NCBI GenBank assembly: GCA_027314825.1
Contig: DAHVAB010000143.1
Span: 1-6,659, forward strand
Source: Solirubrobacterales bacterium
GTDB taxonomy: Bacteria; Actinomycetota; Thermoleophilia; Solirubrobacterales; Solirubrobacteraceae
Direction: 5' to 3'
Length of the DNA stretch: 6,659 nt
Shown here: piece after piece, positions 5,978 to 6,659 of the stretch
Position numbering within the stretch: the stretch's first letter is position 1
Layout of the letters: every line of letters begins with the position of its first letter
The notes under the pieces: generated by a model
Databases searched by the model: none
What the model was told of the DNA's origin: nothing
Seen by the model: the letters and a program-made list of their open reading frames with translations, nothing else
Program-made: the position numbers and the translations under genes

Positions 5978-6659
5978 TCACTGCTCCGGCAGGGGCGTGC
6001 CGGGCAGGCGCCGCGCGAACCAGAGCGCCACCAGCGCGAAGGCGGACGCCACCAGCAGCGCCTGCTTGAGCGCCTCTATCTGAGCGTTCGAGTAGGCATC
6101 GACCACGGCCTGCGCCTGCTGCGGAGCCAGCCCCGCCTTCGCCACTTCCGCTTCGGCGGTCGGCCTGGAGACCATTTCCAGCCCCTCCTCGGTGCCGGCT
6201 TCGATCTGGCTGGCGACCTGCGCAGGCACGGCCGGATCGGCCCTGATCTGCTCATGGAACCCGGTCGTGAGCCCCGCCAGCAGCACGGCGCCGACCAGGG
6301 CCGTCCCGAGCGAGGCGCCGAAATACTGGAAGGTTCCCTGCACGCCGCCGGCCTCGCTCACCTGATCCTCGGAGACGGCCGACATCACCACGTTGCCGAG
6401 CTGGGAGACGATCAGGCCGACGCCGGCGCCGAAGCCGGCGAGGCTCACCGTGAAGCCGGCCCCGGAGAGGCTGGGGGCGATGCTCGCCATCGCGCCGAGG
6501 ATCGAGACGAACAGGACGAGCAGTCCGGCGCGCACGATCCGCCGCGGCGAGATCCTGCTCGCCAGGCGCGGGCCGGCGAGTGCGGCGGCCATCATCGTGA
6601 TCGAGATCGGCAGCAGCGCGATGCCGGTCTGCAGGGCATCCTTGCCGAGCACCAGCTGC
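5978..6659 (-). CDS. MFS drug/proton antiporter, DHA2 (EmrB/QacA) type, C-terminal part only
   Basis: The frame is open to the right edge, so the N-terminal part and the start are missing; 226 residues are visible, counted from the first full codon. They begin QLVLGKDALQTGIALLPIS, typical of the second half of 14-helix MFS exporters. Five hydrophobic segments are seen at about 12-30, 41-61, 67-92, 110-134 and 199-215. A motif-A-like cytoplasmic loop PRLASRISPRR lies at 30-40, and SEAGGVQGTFQYFGASLGTAL at 101-121 resembles the conserved segment before the penultimate helix. The long polar stretch of about 135-195 between the last two helices is a usual feature of this subfamily, where it forms an extracytoplasmic loop. 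The substrate cannot be inferred. It is adjacent to cysK and on the same strand, but nothing links it functionally to cysteine synthesis. Confidence 0.9.
   Translation of the reverse strand, partial: QLVLGKDALQTGIALLPISITMMAAALAGPRLASRISPRRIVRAGLLVLFVSILGAMASIAPSLSGAGFTVSLAGFGAGVGLIVSQLGNVVMSAVSEDQVSEAGGVQGTFQYFGASLGTALVGAVLLAGLTTGFHEQIRADPAVPAQVASQIEAGTEEGLEMVSRPTAEAEVAKAGLAPQQAQAVVDAYSNAQIEALKQALLVASAFALVALWFARRLPGTPLPEQ

Overview
The window is GC-rich, gene-dense bacterial chromosome (roughly 70% G+C by eye) with every supported gene on the minus strand. Reading in the direction of transcription, from high to low coordinates, the order is: C-terminal half of an MFS drug/proton antiporter (cut by the window edge), cysK, cysE, pcrA/uvrD, folD, an unnamed four-helix membrane protein, gatC, and the first 14 codons of gatA. 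The GC content, frequent GTG starts, the actinobacterial flavour of the PcrA sequence and the need for a GatCAB amidotransferase suggest an actinomycete, possibly of the Thermoleophilia/Solirubrobacterales type. That placement is inference from style, not from a marker gene.

Region 5978-6659 is the tail of a 14-helix (DHA2, EmrB/QacA-like) exporter. Region 4148-5926 is the two-step cysteine module. CysE makes O-acetylserine and CysK replaces the acetate with sulfide; an 84-base gap with a GC hairpin lies between them. Region 1678-4110 is a full-length PcrA/UvrD-type superfamily 1 helicase with all its motifs and the C-terminal Tudor-like domain. It carries an unusual glycine-rich insert between motifs II and III, encoded by three almost identical 48-51 bp tandem repeats at 3223-3369.

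Region 1-1661 is a tightly packed block: folD, the membrane protein, gatC and gatA are linked by three successive 4-base stop/start overlaps (ATGA, GTGA, ATGA), a layout expected for translational coupling. FolD supplies 10-formyl-tetrahydrofolate, which is used to formylate initiator Met-tRNA, and GatCAB corrects misacylated Glu-tRNA(Gln) or Asp-tRNA(Asn). The block therefore leans towards tRNA and one-carbon supply. The membrane protein in the middle has no evident function.

Most of the window is housekeeping. I see no mobile element, CRISPR array, RNA gene, prophage or defence system. No gene-free stretch exceeds 84 bases. The most notable item is the recently amplified repeat inside pcrA, followed by the unknown membrane protein locked into the folD-gatCA coupling chain. 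I found no convincing previously undescribed system.
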